From NCBI GenBank assembly GCA_022561095.1, contig JADFRV010000134.1, positions 1 to 6,281 on the forward strand: a stretch of 6,281 nucleotides of DNA, read 5' to 3'. Both the position numbers and the translations under genes were made by a program. Of this stretch, positions 5,830 through 6,281 are shown in pieces; within the stretch, counting starts at the first letter, position 1; every line of letters starts with the position of its first letter. Under the pieces are notes generated by a model. That model was not told the DNA's origin and ran no database searches. It saw only the letters and a list, made by a program, of their open reading frames with translations. The DNA is from Chloroflexota bacterium (lineage in GTDB: Bacteria > Chloroflexota > Dehalococcoidia > SM23-28-2 > RBG-16-64-32).

Positions 5830-6281
5830 ATGCCCCATAGCATATACCGGGCGACGGCGTCGGCCCCGAGATCAGCGAAGCCACGGTTCGCGTCCTAGAG
5901 GCCACCGGCGTTCAGTTCGATTGGGATGTCCAGGAGGCCGGTATCGGCGCCGCCGAGCAGTACGGCTCCGTCCTCCCCGACGATGTTCTCGATTCCATCC
6001 GTAAGCACAAGGTCGCCATCAAGGGGCCGATAACCACGCCTCGCGGCGGCGGCTTTCGCTCCGTCAACGTGGCGCTGCGCAAGATGCTGGACCTCTACGC
6101 CTGCGTGCGCCCGGCCAAGTACTACCCCGGCGTCCGTACCCGCTACGACAACGTCGACCTGGTGATCGTACGCGAGAATCACGAGGACCTGTACGCGGGG
6201 GTGGAGTTCGAGCGGGGCGACCCCGCCATCGCCAAGATATCGGAGATCACGGACGCCGCCGACCTGGGCCCGATCCGTGAT
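5830..6281 (+). CDS. icd: Isocitrate dehydrogenase (isocitrate/isopropylmalate dehydrogenase family), 3' end cut off and start out of frame
   Basis: It would oxidise and decarboxylate isocitrate to 2-oxoglutarate. The conserved frame runs open from 5841 to the window end: PGDGVGPEISEATVRVLEAT from 5847, then GPITTPRGGGFRSVNVALRK, YACVRPAKYYPG and VRENHEDLYAG. The S-x-N pair (codons 6060 and 6066) with the arginine at 6078, the arginines in CVRP and VRENH, and the tyrosine in LYAG match the isocitrate-binding set rather than that of isopropylmalate dehydrogenase. The oddity is at the start. ATG 5830 gives the family-like opening MPHSI but is out of frame with PGDGVGPE and ends at TAG 5896-5898, while the conserved frame has a TAG at 5838-5840 and no ATG, GTG or TTG before GTG 6069, too far in to be real. 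A small deletion (7 bases would best restore the usual MPHxxTLIPGDG spacing), or a sequencing or assembly error, is likely. NAD versus NADP use cannot be judged because the C-terminal part is missing. Confidence 0.85.

Noticed and set aside
6069..6281. GTG 6069 as the true start of the isocitrate dehydrogenase
   Set aside because: It lies inside the conserved SVNVALRK substrate loop and would discard the well-conserved PGDGVGPE region, which is clearly coding.
1..6281. Search for mobile elements, CRISPR arrays, tRNA genes and toxin-antitoxin pairs
   Set aside because: No transposase, integrase, regular spaced repeats, tRNA-like cloverleaf or small paired genes could be seen; nearly all sequence is accounted for by metabolic genes.

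Overview
The window is a GC-rich bacterial chromosomal segment that carries central carbon metabolism genes. One short gene fragment points left. Five genes point right: korA, korB, acn, a HAD-family phosphatase, and the start of an isocitrate dehydrogenase gene. A ferredoxin-dependent 2-oxoacid oxidoreductase with its gamma domain fused to alpha, a short (about 640-residue) 'Aquifex-type' aconitase and a stand-alone AsnC-type sensor domain together fit an anaerobic, microaerobic or thermophile-related lineage. Chloroflexota (Dehalococcoidia/SAR202-like) is my best guess, but it is inferred from protein flavour only and is not proven.

Layout: 1-179 (minus) is the N-terminal part of a small RAM-domain protein that runs off the left edge. 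180-437 is a divergent intergenic region. It holds a minus-strand TATAAT box, an 18-bp imperfect dyad shared by both directions, a perfect CAGGAC-N3-GTCCTG dyad, and a leader just before korA in which a C-run can pair with three different G-rich partners, one of them the korA ribosome binding site. 438-3030 is korA-korB, overlapping by 8 bases. 3062-4984 is aconitase with a TTG start. 5030-5716 is the HAD hydrolase. 5717-5829 has a hairpin without a T-tract, then an extended -10 promoter flanked by related small dyads. 5830-6281 is the 5' part of an isocitrate dehydrogenase gene whose obvious ATG is out of frame with the conserved coding sequence.

Together, aconitase (citrate to isocitrate), isocitrate dehydrogenase (isocitrate to 2-oxoglutarate) and KorAB (2-oxoglutarate + CoA to succinyl-CoA with reduction of ferredoxin) form three consecutive steps of the TCA cycle. 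This context is the main reason for choosing 2-oxoglutarate as the KorAB substrate. KorAB is reversible in principle, so the direction (oxidative or reductive) cannot be read from this window.

I see no mobile element, CRISPR array, tRNA or rRNA, and no novel defence or biosynthetic system. The points most worth a second look are the disrupted start of the isocitrate dehydrogenase gene and the possible regulatory structures in the korA leader and the divergent promoter region.
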